Source: Actinomycetota bacterium
GTDB taxonomy: Bacteria; Actinomycetota; CADDZG01; WHSQ01
Assembly (NCBI GenBank): GCA_030446465.1
Contig: JAUJNI010000004.1
Coordinates: forward strand, 40,488-104,487
Direction: 5' to 3'
DNA: 64,000 bases
Shown: piece by piece, positions 51,758 to 61,230 of the stretch
Position numbering within the stretch: position 1 is the first letter of the stretch
Layout: every line of letters starts with the position of its first letter
Translations under genes and position numbers: made by a program
Notes under the pieces: generated by a model
Seen by the model: only the letters and a program-made list of their open reading frames with translations
Database searches by the model: none
What the model was told of the DNA's origin: nothing

Positions 51758-54064
51758 ATGTGGGTCGGGCGGCGGCTCCGGCGCGTCGAGGATCCCTCTC
51801 TTCTGCGAGGCGAGGGTCGCTTTGTTGCGGACGTGGCCCGCGGCTGCGGCGCGATACGGTTCGTTCGGAGCCCCTTCGCCCGTGGCCGGATCTTATCGAT
51901 CGAAGCTCCTGAGGAAGCGACCGTCATCACCGCGGACGACCTTGCCGAGATACCTCCTGTCAAGCCGATGCTCCATCGCGACGACTTCATCCCGGTCGAG
52001 CAACCAATCCTCGCCAAGGAGCAAGTGACGTACGCGGGCCAGCCGATTGCGGCCGTTATAGCCCCCACGTTCGAGGAAGCGGAAGACTTGGCGGAGATGG
52101 TCTTCGTCGACATCGAACCGCTGGATCCTGTGGTGGATCTCGACCACGCGCTGGACGAGACCGCGCCTCTTGTGCACCCACACGTTCCGGCAAACACGGT
52201 TATCGACGCGAGCTTGACGACACCGGGGTTCGATGCGGCTTTCCATGGCGCCGCTTACCACGTAGAGATTGACGTCCGGTCGCGACGCGAGAATGCGACG
52301 CCGTTAGAAGCGCGCGGCAGTCATGCGGCATTCGACCCGCGCGAGAACCGAGTGACCCTGACCGCCTCTACCCAGGGGCCTCACATGCTTAGAACCGCTC
52401 TTGCGGACCTGTTGGGCATACCGGAGTCGGAGTTGCGGGTCATTGCACCCGACGTCGGTGGCGCGTTTGGCCAGAAGTACTCGCTGGCTATGGAGGACGT
52501 CGTGACGGTGTGGGCCGCGCGTAGGTTCCGTCGCGACGTCGCTTGGATAGAAGATCGGCGAGAGAACTTTGCGTCTTTCCACAGCCGTGATCAGCGCTAC
52601 ATCGTGACTGGTGCGTTCGACGAATCGGGGAAGCTGCGGGCGATGAGGGCGGACGTCCGATGTAACGTCGGGGCCTACTCCTGCTATCCGGTCACCTGCG
52701 GCGTCGAGCCGCTGATGGCGATGGCTGAACTGCCGGGGCCCTACGACTTCCGGAACTACGCTGTCCGCTCCCGCGCCGTCGCGAGCAATGCCTGCCCGAT
52801 TGCCCCGTACCGGGGGGTCTCGCGGCCGGTCATCACCTTGACGCTCGAGCGGTTGATGGACAAGGCCGCCGCACGGATGGGGATTGATCCAGTCGAGATC
52901 CGGCGCAGAAACCTTGTGCGTGAGTTCCCCTACACCTCCGTGACCGGCCTCGTCTACGACCAAGGCAGCTACGTTGAATCGTTAGACCGCAGTGTCCAGC
53001 TGGTGGACCTCGAGCGTTTCCGGGCGGACCAGAGGGCGGCCTGGGAACAAGGACGGTACATCGGGATCGGTTTCTCGACGTTTTCAGAGAGAACCGGCTA
53101 CGGCACGTCGGCGTTCGCGGCGAGGAAGATGGACATTACGCTTGGCTACGAGACAATCGACCTCGCTATGGATCCTTCGGGATCGGTCGAGGTTCGCGTC
53201 GGCGCTTCGCCACACGGTCAAGGACTAAGAACTTCGTTGTCACAGCTGGTCGCGGACGAGCTTGGCATCGATCCGAAGGATGTCCGAATCGTTCACGGGG
53301 ATACCGACAGGACCCCCTATGGGTGGGGAACGTTCGCCAGCCGGTCGATGGTCGTCAGTGGCGGCGCCACGAAGTTGGGTGCGACCGAGTTGAGGCGAAG
53401 GCTCGCCGATATCGCGTCGGAAACCCTGGAGGCCGCGGTTGATGATCTCCAGTTCCACGAAGGCAAGGTCCTCGTGCGCGGCACCGACGTCGGCGTCCCG
53501 ATCCGCGACCTGGCGCGTCTCGCGTACCACCGCAGCGACAAGCTCCCTCCGGGGGAGGAACCAGGCCTACGAGTCAAGGCAACCTACGACCCGGCGGGGA
53601 CCTTCTCAAACGCGTGTCACGTGGCGCTGGTTGAGGTCGACCTCGAAACCGGCGCGGTGGCGGTGCAGCGTTTCGTGGTAGTTGAGGACGCCGGCGTCCT
53701 TGTCAACCCAATGATCGCCGACGGTCAGGTTCACGGGGGCGTCGCGCAGGGGATCGCCAGCGCCTTGTACGAGGAGCTCGTGTATGACAGCGACGGGAAT
53801 CTCTTGACCACCTCCCTGATGGACTACCTACCGCCGACGATTGCGGAGGTCCCACTGATCGAAATCGACCACCTCGTCAGCGAGTCGGACGCCACGATCA
53901 CCGGAGCAAAGGGTTTGGGAGAGGGCGGCACGATTGGAGCGCCGGCAGCGATCCTCAACGCAATCACTAACGCGTTATCCCCCTTGGGGATCGAGGTGAA
54001 TGAGACACCGGCTACCCCGGAGCGGATCCAGAAACTGATACGGCAAGCACAGGGGGCACTATGA
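51758..54064 (+). CDS. Molybdenum hydroxylase large subunit B
   Basis: This 768-residue MoCo subunit starts MWVGRRLRRVEDPSLLRGEGRFVADV. It shows DVGGAFGQKYSLAMEDVV, the loop NACPIAPYRGVSRPVITL and the catalytic GAKGLGEGGTIG. The PYRGVSR loop differs from the TYRAPGR of paralogues A and C, implying a different substrate. It lies four bases after the FAD subunit gene and overlaps the 2Fe-2S gene. Confidence 0.95.
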   Translation: MWVGRRLRRVEDPSLLRGEGRFVADVARGCGAIRFVRSPFARGRILSIEAPEEATVITADDLAEIPPVKPMLHRDDFIPVEQPILAKEQVTYAGQPIAAVIAPTFEEAEDLAEMVFVDIEPLDPVVDLDHALDETAPLVHPHVPANTVIDASLTTPGFDAAFHGAAYHVEIDVRSRRENATPLEARGSHAAFDPRENRVTLTASTQGPHMLRTALADLLGIPESELRVIAPDVGGAFGQKYSLAMEDVVTVWAARRFRRDVAWIEDRRENFASFHSRDQRYIVTGAFDESGKLRAMRADVRCNVGAYSCYPVTCGVEPLMAMAELPGPYDFRNYAVRSRAVASNACPIAPYRGVSRPVITLTLERLMDKAAARMGIDPVEIRRRNLVREFPYTSVTGLVYDQGSYVESLDRSVQLVDLERFRADQRAAWEQGRYIGIGFSTFSERTGYGTSAFAARKMDITLGYETIDLAMDPSGSVEVRVGASPHGQGLRTSLSQLVADELGIDPKDVRIVHGDTDRTPYGWGTFASRSMVVSGGATKLGATELRRRLADIASETLEAAVDDLQFHEGKVLVRGTDVGVPIRDLARLAYHRSDKLPPGEEPGLRVKATYDPAGTFSNACHVALVEVDLETGAVAVQRFVVVEDAGVLVNPMIADGQVHGGVAQGIASALYEELVYDSDGNLLTTSLMDYLPPTIAEVPLIEIDHLVSESDATITGAKGLGEGGTIGAPAAILNAITNALSPLGIEVNETPATPERIQKLIRQAQGAL

Positions 54065-54528
54065 AGACACCCGTCAAGTTAAGGGTCAACGGGCAAGCAC
54101 ACGAGATCTTCGTGGAGCCGCGGAAGACCCTGGCGGACGCCTTGCGCGACGATTGTGGCCTGACCGGGACGCACCTCGGGTGCGAGCACGGGGTGTGCGG
54201 CGCTTGCACCGTCCTCCTTGATGGCGACCCCGTGCGCGCCTGCCTCATGTTCGCCATTCAGTGCCAGGACATGGAGATCCGCACCGTAGAGGGACTCGCG
54301 GACGGGGAGGAGTTGCACCCAATGCAGCGGGCCTTCTGGGAAAAGCACGGCCTGCAGTGCGGGTTCTGCACGCCCGGTTTCCTCATGCTTGCCGTGGGTG
54401 CCCTCGAGCGCAAGCCAGACATGGACGAGGAAGAGCTGAAAGAGATGCTCTCGTCGAACCTCTGCCGTTGCACCGGGTACCAAAACATCCTCGCCGCCGT
54501 ACGCGCCGCACAAGCGGAGATGCAGTGA
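54061..54528 (+). CDS. Molybdenum hydroxylase 2Fe-2S small subunit
   Basis: This 155-residue protein has the plant-type ferredoxin cluster motif GCEHGVCGACTVLLDG followed by Cys in VRACLM. The C-terminal cluster motif is CGFCTPGFLM and LCRCTGYQNI. It is the only small subunit in the window and lies between large subunits B and C, overlapping both by a few bases. Confidence 0.95.
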   Translation: MKTPVKLRVNGQAHEIFVEPRKTLADALRDDCGLTGTHLGCEHGVCGACTVLLDGDPVRACLMFAIQCQDMEIRTVEGLADGEELHPMQRAFWEKHGLQCGFCTPGFLMLAVGALERKPDMDEEELKEMLSSNLCRCTGYQNILAAVRAAQAEMQ

Positions 54529-56840
54529 CACTGATCGGGCAGTCCGTCCGCCGACTCGAGGACCGCCCACTCCTGACGGGTGAAGGGCGCTACGCCGGCG
54601 ACATCAACCTTCCAGGGCAGCTACATATGCGTCTCGTGCGGTCACCGGTGGCGCACGGACGGATTCTTGACGTCGACATTCTTGAAGCGGTCGACCTCGA
54701 GGGCGTCGTCGCCGTCTGGACGGGCGCCGATGTCTCCGCCATACCGCCCATCGACTTCAGGCAGGAAGGGTTGACCGACCTCTACCCGTACCGCCAGCCG
54801 ATCCTGGCGCAAGACGTCGTCAGATACGTGGGAGAGCCGGTCGCTGTTGTCTTTGCCAACGACCCGTACACAGCCGAAGATGCAGCAGAGGCGGTGTTCG
54901 TAGATGTCGACGACCTGCCGCTCACCCTCGACGCCACGGCCGCGCCGGGCTCGTTCGACGGGACGCATTCGACCGAAGCCGCCGTCGTACGGACGACCTA
55001 TGGGAGCGTCGACGAGTCGTTTACTGCGGCGGACAAAATCGTGTCAGTGGAAGTCACCGTCGGACGTCACACCGGGGTGCCGATGGAGACGCGCGGCGCC
55101 CTTGCCACCGTCGAACCTTCGGGGAGCCTCGTGATGTACGGCGCCGCAAAGGTGCCGCACTACAACCGCAAGGCGATCGCAGCGATGCTTGGGATCGATA
55201 CCGACAAGGTCATCCTGCGGGAGGGACACGTCGGCGGGGGTTTCGGCGTGCGGGGGGAGCTGTACCCAGAGGATGTGCTGGTGTGCCTCGCGGCGCTGCG
55301 GCTCCGGCGCTCGGTCAAGTGGATTGAGGACCGCAAGGAGCACCTCGTAGCCACGAACCACTCCCGCGATCAGCACCATCGCATCTCGGCAGCGGTCGAT
55401 CCAGACGGCTTCATCACGGCGATCCGCGACGAGTTCTGGGTCGACCAAGGCGCTTACATTCGCACCCATGCCGCGACGGTGCCGAACCTGACGATGGCCA
55501 TGCTGCCCGGCCCCTACCTGTTCCCGTCGTACGAAACGACGGGACACATCAGGCTCACTAATAAGACGCCCGCGGGGACGTACCGCGCCCCCGGGAGGTA
55601 TGAGGCCACGTTTGCGCGCGAGCGCCTGCTCGACGCCGTGGCACACGAGCTAGGGGAATCGCCGATAGAGACACGGCGACGTAACTTCATCCCTAAAGAT
55701 CAGATGCCCTTCTCGCGTCCCATCCGCGCGCTTGGAACTGTTATCGAATACGACTCGGGAGACTACGCAGGGATCCTCGACCGCCTCCTGGAGCACGTCG
55801 ACCACGATGCTCTCGCCGCGGAGCTAGCGCACCGACGCCGTGGCGGGGAAGCCGTGGGGCTCGGTATTGCCTTCTTCGTCGAGAAGTCCGGTCTCGGTCC
55901 GTACGAAGGCGCGCGAATCCAAGTCGACACCGAGGGAGCCGTCCGTGTCGTGACCGGGGCTGCCTCCGTAGGACAAGGGGTGGAGACCACAATCGCTCAG
56001 ATCTGCGGTGATGGCCTCGGCATCCCACACGATCGCATTGCCGTCGTGCATGGTCAGACCGACGCGATCGACCACGGCCTAGGAGCGTTCGCTAGCCGCG
56101 TCACCGTGATGACCGGAACGGCAACGTACCTGGCAACGCAAGAGCTTGAGAAGAAGGCTAAGGCGGTCGCGACTCACGTACTCGAGGTGGCGCCCGAGGA
56201 TTTACGGCTTGTGGAGGGTCGTGTCGAGGTCGCCGGTGCTCCCGACCGCGCCCTCACGCTGGGGGAGATAGCAGCACGCCTCGAACCGCTCAGTGCGTCA
56301 GGCATGGGGCTCGAGCCGGAGTTAGCGGCCGAGTCGTGGTTCACGACCGACCACATGACATACCCGTACGGCGTTCACGCTGCCGTCGTGAGTGTGGACA
56401 AGGAAACGGGCGGGGTCGTAATCGAGCGCTTCGTTGTGGCATACGACGTTGGCCGGGCTGTTAACCCGATGCTCGTCGAGGGGCAGATAGTCGGCGGAGC
56501 GGCACAAGGTCTCGGCGGAGCGCTGTTGGAAGAGTTCGTCTACTCACAGGACGGGCAGCCACTCGCTACGAGCTTCATGGATTATCTTCTCCCGACAGCG
56601 ACGGAGATGGTCGCGATCGACGTTCTGCTTCTCGAAGACGCTCCCAGCCCACTCAACCCGCTTGGTGTCAAAGGCGCGGGCGAAGGAGGCACGACGGCGT
56701 TCGGCGCCGCGATCGCCGCGGCGGTTGACGACGCGCTACAGAAGCCCCGGGCGATCTTCCGTCTCCCCATCACTCCGGAGCGACTCCGCCAGATCATCCA
56801 CGGTGACTACCCTGAGGAAGGAGCAGCACCATGCAAGTAG
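54525..56840 (+). CDS. Molybdenum hydroxylase large subunit C
   Basis: This 771-residue MoCo subunit starts at GTG 54525, overlapping the 2Fe-2S stop (GTGA). It opens VTLIGQSVRRLEDRPLLTGE. It has GHVGGGFGVRGELYPEDVLV, the loop TPAGTYRAPGRYEATF and the catalytic GVKGAGEGGTTAFG. It is more similar to subunit A than to B. Its 3' end overlaps the cyclase gene by about ten bases. Confidence 0.95.
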   Translation: MTLIGQSVRRLEDRPLLTGEGRYAGDINLPGQLHMRLVRSPVAHGRILDVDILEAVDLEGVVAVWTGADVSAIPPIDFRQEGLTDLYPYRQPILAQDVVRYVGEPVAVVFANDPYTAEDAAEAVFVDVDDLPLTLDATAAPGSFDGTHSTEAAVVRTTYGSVDESFTAADKIVSVEVTVGRHTGVPMETRGALATVEPSGSLVMYGAAKVPHYNRKAIAAMLGIDTDKVILREGHVGGGFGVRGELYPEDVLVCLAALRLRRSVKWIEDRKEHLVATNHSRDQHHRISAAVDPDGFITAIRDEFWVDQGAYIRTHAATVPNLTMAMLPGPYLFPSYETTGHIRLTNKTPAGTYRAPGRYEATFARERLLDAVAHELGESPIETRRRNFIPKDQMPFSRPIRALGTVIEYDSGDYAGILDRLLEHVDHDALAAELAHRRRGGEAVGLGIAFFVEKSGLGPYEGARIQVDTEGAVRVVTGAASVGQGVETTIAQICGDGLGIPHDRIAVVHGQTDAIDHGLGAFASRVTVMTGTATYLATQELEKKAKAVATHVLEVAPEDLRLVEGRVEVAGAPDRALTLGEIAARLEPLSASGMGLEPELAAESWFTTDHMTYPYGVHAAVVSVDKETGGVVIERFVVAYDVGRAVNPMLVEGQIVGGAAQGLGGALLEEFVYSQDGQPLATSFMDYLLPTATEMVAIDVLLLEDAPSPLNPLGVKGAGEGGTTAFGAAIAAAVDDALQKPRAIFRLPITPERLRQIIHGDYPEEGAAPCK

Positions 56841-57640
56841 TCGACCTGACCCATCAGTGGAGTATCCACACCCCTGGTTGGACTGGTTATCCCGGGCCGA
56901 AGCTCTACTACACGCAGAACTTCCACACACAGCGGATTGTCTCGCAGGCGATTGAGACAGCGCTTCATGTCGGCACACACATCGACGCCGAGATGCATGG
57001 GTTCGATGGAGGCAAGGACATAGCGTCCGAACCGCTAGACAAGCTGATTCACGAAGGTGTCGTCGTCGACATCCGGAATGACGTCGAGGACTGGAGCGTC
57101 ATTACGACCGAGATGATCACGTCGAAGGTGGAGGTGAAGAAGGGAGACGTACTCATCATCTTTACTGGGTACAAGGACTACTACCAGGCGGGCTCGAAGC
57201 AGGACATCAACCGCTACATGAACATGCACCCGGGTCCTAGCATGGAGCTAATCGACTGGATGATCGACATGGAGATCTCGTGGTTCGGAGTCGACTGCGG
57301 GTCGGGTGATCACCCGATGTGGACGTCGATTAGGAACATGCGGCCCGACCTCCGGGCGCAATTCGAGGCGAAGGTCGGCATGACCTGCGAGGAGTTCTTC
57401 CCGCCCTTCACCTACACCCACGCCAGCGGACGGCTCGTCGAGGAGACCTTCTGGCCCGCCCACTACAAGCTCTTTCCCAAGGGGATCATCCATGCGGAGA
57501 ACGTTGGGGGTGATTTGGAGAAGGTCGCGAATCAACGGTGTTTGATCGGCGCGTTCCCATGGAAGATGGTTGGCGGTGAAGCCTCGATATGCCGCATCCT
57601 CGCCTTCCTCGGAACCGACATGAAGGTGGACGTTCTTTAG
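56831..57640 (+). CDS. Cyclase family metal hydrolase (kynurenine formamidase-like)
   Basis: This 269-residue protein begins MQVVDLTHQWSIHTPGWTGY and has the metal motif HVGTHIDAEMH (HxGTHxDxxxH). Later features are VDCGSGDHPM and the C-terminal IGAFPWKMVGGEASICR. The family hydrolyses cyclic imides or formyl amides, for example kynurenine formamidase and isatin hydrolase. In this operon it may open an oxidised ring or hydrolyse an amide. Confidence 0.9.
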   Translation: MQVVDLTHQWSIHTPGWTGYPGPKLYYTQNFHTQRIVSQAIETALHVGTHIDAEMHGFDGGKDIASEPLDKLIHEGVVVDIRNDVEDWSVITTEMITSKVEVKKGDVLIIFTGYKDYYQAGSKQDINRYMNMHPGPSMELIDWMIDMEISWFGVDCGSGDHPMWTSIRNMRPDLRAQFEAKVGMTCEEFFPPFTYTHASGRLVEETFWPAHYKLFPKGIIHAENVGGDLEKVANQRCLIGAFPWKMVGGEASICRILAFLGTDMKVDVL

Positions 57641-58534
57641 ATGCCGCTCGACGGTGGCGGTGCCACCCCCTGGGGCTCCGTCGACGAGCTCCAACGAGCG
57701 TTCCGCTACCACGGCTACATAGCCGATAGGGGACTGGCGACCGCTATTCACCTCGCCGTGGCGCTTGACCGGCCGCTGTTCCTGGAGGGAGAAGCCGGTG
57801 TGGGCAAGACCGAAGTCGGTAACGTCCTCGCAGGCGCCCTCCAGACGCAACTCATCCGACTGCAGTGCTACGAGGGGATAGGTGTCGCGCAGGCGATGTA
57901 CGACTGGAACTATCTCCGCCAGTTCCTGGCGGTCCGCGCCAGCGAGGCGTCTGACCGGAACGTCGCGCTCGATGATCTTTTCTCGCCGGAGTTCCTCGTC
58001 GAGCGACCTCTGTTGAAGGCGTTGCGATCCGAACCGGCGGCTGTTCTCCTAATCGACGAGATTGACCGGGCCGACGACGAGTTCGAAGCTTTCCTGCTTG
58101 AGATCCTGTCCGACCACGCAATGACGATCCCGGAGATCGGAACGATCAAGGCGGAGAACCCCCCGGTAGTGGTGTTGACTTCCAACCGGACGCGGGAGGT
58201 CCACGACGCACTCAAGCGTCGCTGCCTGTACCACGTGATCAAGTACCCCGATGTCGACACGGAGATACAGATAGTGCGGCTCCGCGTCCCCGAAGCGACC
58301 GAGCAGTTGGCGCGGGACGTAGCTCGGGCGGTCGCGGGCCTGCGAGGGCTGTCGCTGGCAAAGCCGCCCGGTATCGCAGAAGCACTCGACTGGACGAGCG
58401 CGCTCACATTCCTCGGCGTCCCGAAGCTCGACCCCGATGTAGCGCGGGGCACTATCGGCGCGGTCGTAAAGCACGAGGAAGACCTCGAAGTTGCGATGAA
58501 TTTGCTCGCCGAGGTCACCAGCACGGATGAGTGA
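57641..58534 (+). CDS. coxD: MoxR-type AAA ATPase (CoxD-like)
   Basis: This 297-residue protein has Walker A LEGEAGVGKTEVGN, Walker B AVLLIDEIDRADDEF, sensor 1 VVLTSNRTREVHDALKRRC and a C-terminal helical lid. CoxD acts with CoxE in maturation of CO dehydrogenase; homologues accompany many molybdenum hydroxylase clusters. Its ATG directly follows the cyclase stop, and it overlaps the VWA gene. Confidence 0.92.
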   Translation: MPLDGGGATPWGSVDELQRAFRYHGYIADRGLATAIHLAVALDRPLFLEGEAGVGKTEVGNVLAGALQTQLIRLQCYEGIGVAQAMYDWNYLRQFLAVRASEASDRNVALDDLFSPEFLVERPLLKALRSEPAAVLLIDEIDRADDEFEAFLLEILSDHAMTIPEIGTIKAENPPVVVLTSNRTREVHDALKRRCLYHVIKYPDVDTEIQIVRLRVPEATEQLARDVARAVAGLRGLSLAKPPGIAEALDWTSALTFLGVPKLDPDVARGTIGAVVKHEEDLEVAMNLLAEVTSTDE

Positions 58535-59660
58535 CCTGCAACACACGGTTTCTGCGAGGATTGCCGCCTTCGCAGGCCATCTACGTGCTGTCGGTTTGTC
58601 TGCGGGACCCGATAACGCGCTCACATTTACTGAGGCGCTTGCCGAATTAGGCGCGGGCGATCCTCGCTCGATCTACTGGGCGGGGCGACTGTCCTTCGTG
58701 AAACGCGTGGAAGAGGTGGACCTCTACGATCAAGCTTTCGCCAGCTTCATCGAAGGCGGTGAGGAGGCGCCGGCGCGTGAATCCGCCGAATCAGATGTCG
58801 CCCAAGGAGGCCGTGAAGCGAGCACGTCAGCAGACGCCGCGGCGATGACTCAGGATGCCGATGATGCGGCTGCATCAGTTTCTCTCGCAAGTTCGGTCGA
58901 GATCCTCAAGAGCAAGAGCTTTGACCAGGTCTCTGCCGACGAGATGACGGTTCTCAACCGAGTGATCGAGACCATCGCGGCGGCGCCACCGGAGAGGGTA
59001 ACGCGGCGGATGCGTCCGGCCCCTACTGGGCACGCCCTCGACCTCCGCCGGATGCTTGCCGATGCGATGCGGACGGAAGGGGAACCGGTCACGCGTAGGT
59101 GGCAAAGCCGCAAGACGAAACCGCGCCGCGTCGTCTTTCTGCTCGACATCTCGGGTTCGATGAAGGCGTATTCCCGAACACTGTTGCAGTTCGCGTACGC
59201 CTTTCGGAAGAGGCACCCCCGAACCGAGGTGTTCTGTTTCGGATCGTCACTGACGCGGGTTACGCCGGAGCTCTCCTCGCGTCGGGTCGATTCTGCTCTG
59301 GAGGCCGCGAGCGACGCGATTGCGGATTGGGAAGGCGGCACGAGGATATCGGAATCGTTCAGGGAGTTCATCGACGGTTGGGGGCGCCGTGGCATGGCTC
59401 GATCCGCAGTCGTCATCATCTGCTCAGATGGTCTTGAGCGTGGCGACCCGGGCGACCTCAAGAGGCAGATGTCTCGCTTGCGGTGTCTCTGCCACACCAT
59501 CGTGTGGATGAATCCTCTTAAGGGCTCACCGAACTACGAACCGCTGGCGCGCGGGATGAACGCGGCGCTCCCGTTCATCGATCGGTTTATGCCGGGACAC
59601 AACCTTGCAAGCCTCTACGATCTGGCTGCGGCACTGCCGACCCTACGAACGAGGAGCTGA
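58527..59660 (+). CDS. coxE: VWA-domain protein (CoxE-like)
   Basis: This 377-residue protein carries a variable acidic region (about residues 75-125), then a VWA domain with MIDAS motif VFLLDISGSMKAYSR and later VVIICSDGLERGD. The CoxE family pairs with the MoxR ATPase encoded upstream, with eight bases of overlap. The pair is thought to remodel or mature the hydroxylase active site. Confidence 0.92.
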   Translation: MSDLQHTVSARIAAFAGHLRAVGLSAGPDNALTFTEALAELGAGDPRSIYWAGRLSFVKRVEEVDLYDQAFASFIEGGEEAPARESAESDVAQGGREASTSADAAAMTQDADDAAASVSLASSVEILKSKSFDQVSADEMTVLNRVIETIAAAPPERVTRRMRPAPTGHALDLRRMLADAMRTEGEPVTRRWQSRKTKPRRVVFLLDISGSMKAYSRTLLQFAYAFRKRHPRTEVFCFGSSLTRVTPELSSRRVDSALEAASDAIADWEGGTRISESFREFIDGWGRRGMARSAVVIICSDGLERGDPGDLKRQMSRLRCLCHTIVWMNPLKGSPNYEPLARGMNAALPFIDRFMPGHNLASLYDLAAALPTLRTRS

Positions 59661-59662
59661 CC

Positions 59663-60835
59663 ATGGCGGGGCCGGATCTCTTCGACGTTCTCCTGCGCAT
59701 TCACGGCGCAGAAGAGCTGGGACGCAACTATGTCTTCGTACGGTTGGCGCGCATGAACATCGCCGGTCACATTGACTACTCGGAAATCTCTCGGATCCTG
59801 CAGGGGATCAGGCGGAGGGCCGACTGGGCCCCGGTTTGGATGGCGGCATGCGAACGTCATCTCAACCTTGCGGAAGCGGCGGAAGAAGCGGAAAGACATG
59901 CGTCAGCGGGAGATGGGTTCCTGCGTGCCGCGTTGGCCGCGCACTGGGCGTCGCTGTATGCAAGTGGTCCGACCAAGAGCAAAACGCATCAACAGGCCGT
60001 AGCGCTGTACCGGCGAGGAACCCCTTACTACGAGCCGCCGGCCGAGCGCGTAGAAATCCCCCACCAGGACGACGTATTGCCCGGGTATCTGCGTCTGCCG
60101 ACGGACGCCGATCGGCCGCCGATCGTCCTCATGATCGGCGGCGCAGACACGAACAAGGAGGAGCTGCATCACTGGAGCACGCAGTTCACGCGCCGCGGCC
60201 TTGCCGTACTCGCGTTCGACGGGCCCGGTCAAGGAGAGCTCTCGGCGAGGTACCAGCGGATGACGATGCGCTTCGAGACCTACCATCGGGCGGTGGCGAC
60301 CGCGATCAGCTACGTCCAAGGCAGGTCCGAGGTCGACGGGGACCGGCTCGGCATCTTTGGCAACAGTCTCGGCGGGTACCTGGCGCTCGACGCTGCCGTG
60401 CGTGACCACCGGGTTCGAGCCGTCATCTGCAACGGCGGCTTCTATGACGCGCGGTCACTCGATGAGTGGCCCGAACCGGTCGTCAAGGCTTTCTCGAGCT
60501 GCCTCGGCATAGACGAGCCCCAGGAGGTGCGGGCGCATATCCGTGAGCATCTCAATCTCGGGTTGATTCAGGGAAGCGATGCCCCTCCGGCACTCATCGT
60601 GCACGGAGGCAAAGAGGATCTGTCGGACGAGGGGGAGCTACGAGACGCCGCCCGTCACGTAGATGGGACATTGTTGGTTGTGGAGGATGGATGGCACACA
60701 TGCACAAATCGGGATCATCTTGTGTCCCCTGTGTTCGCTGATTGGATGCGCGCCGCCCTTACTTCGGGTTGCCGCCGCGGGTTCGTCGAGATGAGATGCA
60801 GCGACGAACTGGCCTACGGTTCCATCCTGGGCTGA
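59663..60835 (+). CDS. Alpha/beta hydrolase resembling 2,6-dihydroxypseudooxynicotine hydrolase (FrsA-like)
   Basis: This 390-residue protein has an N-terminal helical domain (residues 1-135) and a hydrolase core. The oxyanion region is VLMIGGADTNKEELHHW and FDGPGQGELS precedes the nucleophile Ser in LGIFGNSLGGYLALDAA. Asp lies near HGGKEDLSDEG and His in DGWHTCTNRDH. The helical cap plus this core resembles the C-C bond hydrolase of nicotine degradation. It ends the large operon. The similarity is from motif memory. Confidence 0.85.
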   Translation: MAGPDLFDVLLRIHGAEELGRNYVFVRLARMNIAGHIDYSEISRILQGIRRRADWAPVWMAACERHLNLAEAAEEAERHASAGDGFLRAALAAHWASLYASGPTKSKTHQQAVALYRRGTPYYEPPAERVEIPHQDDVLPGYLRLPTDADRPPIVLMIGGADTNKEELHHWSTQFTRRGLAVLAFDGPGQGELSARYQRMTMRFETYHRAVATAISYVQGRSEVDGDRLGIFGNSLGGYLALDAAVRDHRVRAVICNGGFYDARSLDEWPEPVVKAFSSCLGIDEPQEVRAHIREHLNLGLIQGSDAPPALIVHGGKEDLSDEGELRDAARHVDGTLLVVEDGWHTCTNRDHLVSPVFADWMRAALTSGCRRGFVEMRCSDELAYGSILG

Positions 60836-61230
60836 GTGGAGCTCGGATCATTTTTATCGAGACCAGAGACATGCAAGTTCCAGTTTTCTCCCTTAAGGAA
60901 CACTCTGATTTGCGTTGTCGCGTGGACGGGCGATGGCTCTTCGGTACACTCTCAGAAGTCCGTTCCAGATGCAAGACTGGTACCGCCCAGCTTCCTTCAG
61001 GGACTAGGTATCCCGATTTCTTGCTGTGAGATCCTAGATAGTCATGTTGTGTTGAGGCCGCCCTCATGTGACGGCAGCATCGGACTATCAGTCCGATGTC
61101 AGCGGCCCCGACGACATCCCTTAAAAGTGCGGGCCGCCATGCGGCCTGCAACGACTTCAATTGGTGGAAGATGCAGCCACCGTCGAAGCTGGCCTCCTTC
61201 GCGCAACAACCCGCTCGCGTAGCGCTCTCC
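60836..61230. other. Intergenic region with a hairpin
   Basis: No convincing gene is present. A 52-codon ORF at 60871-61029 (MQVPVFSLKEHSDLRCRVDG at the start) lacks a strong ribosome site and is doubtful. A perfect hairpin lies at 61078-61098, the likely end of the catabolic operon or of the opposing small-protein genes. Confidence 0.5.
61078..61098. terminator. Perfect palindromic hairpin
   Basis: CATCGGACT-ATC-AGTCCGATG forms a perfect 9-bp stem with a 3-base loop. No U-tract follows on either strand, so the terminator role is tentative. A similar 23-base element occurs at 30737-30759 with 20 identical positions. Confidence 0.5.

Noticed and set aside
47917..56840. Aerobic CO dehydrogenase (CoxMSL) as the function of the hydroxylase genes
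   Set aside because: Form I CO dehydrogenase needs the AYxCSFR loop; the loops here are TYRAPGR and PYRGVSR. CoxD/E/G-like genes also occur with other molybdenum hydroxylases.
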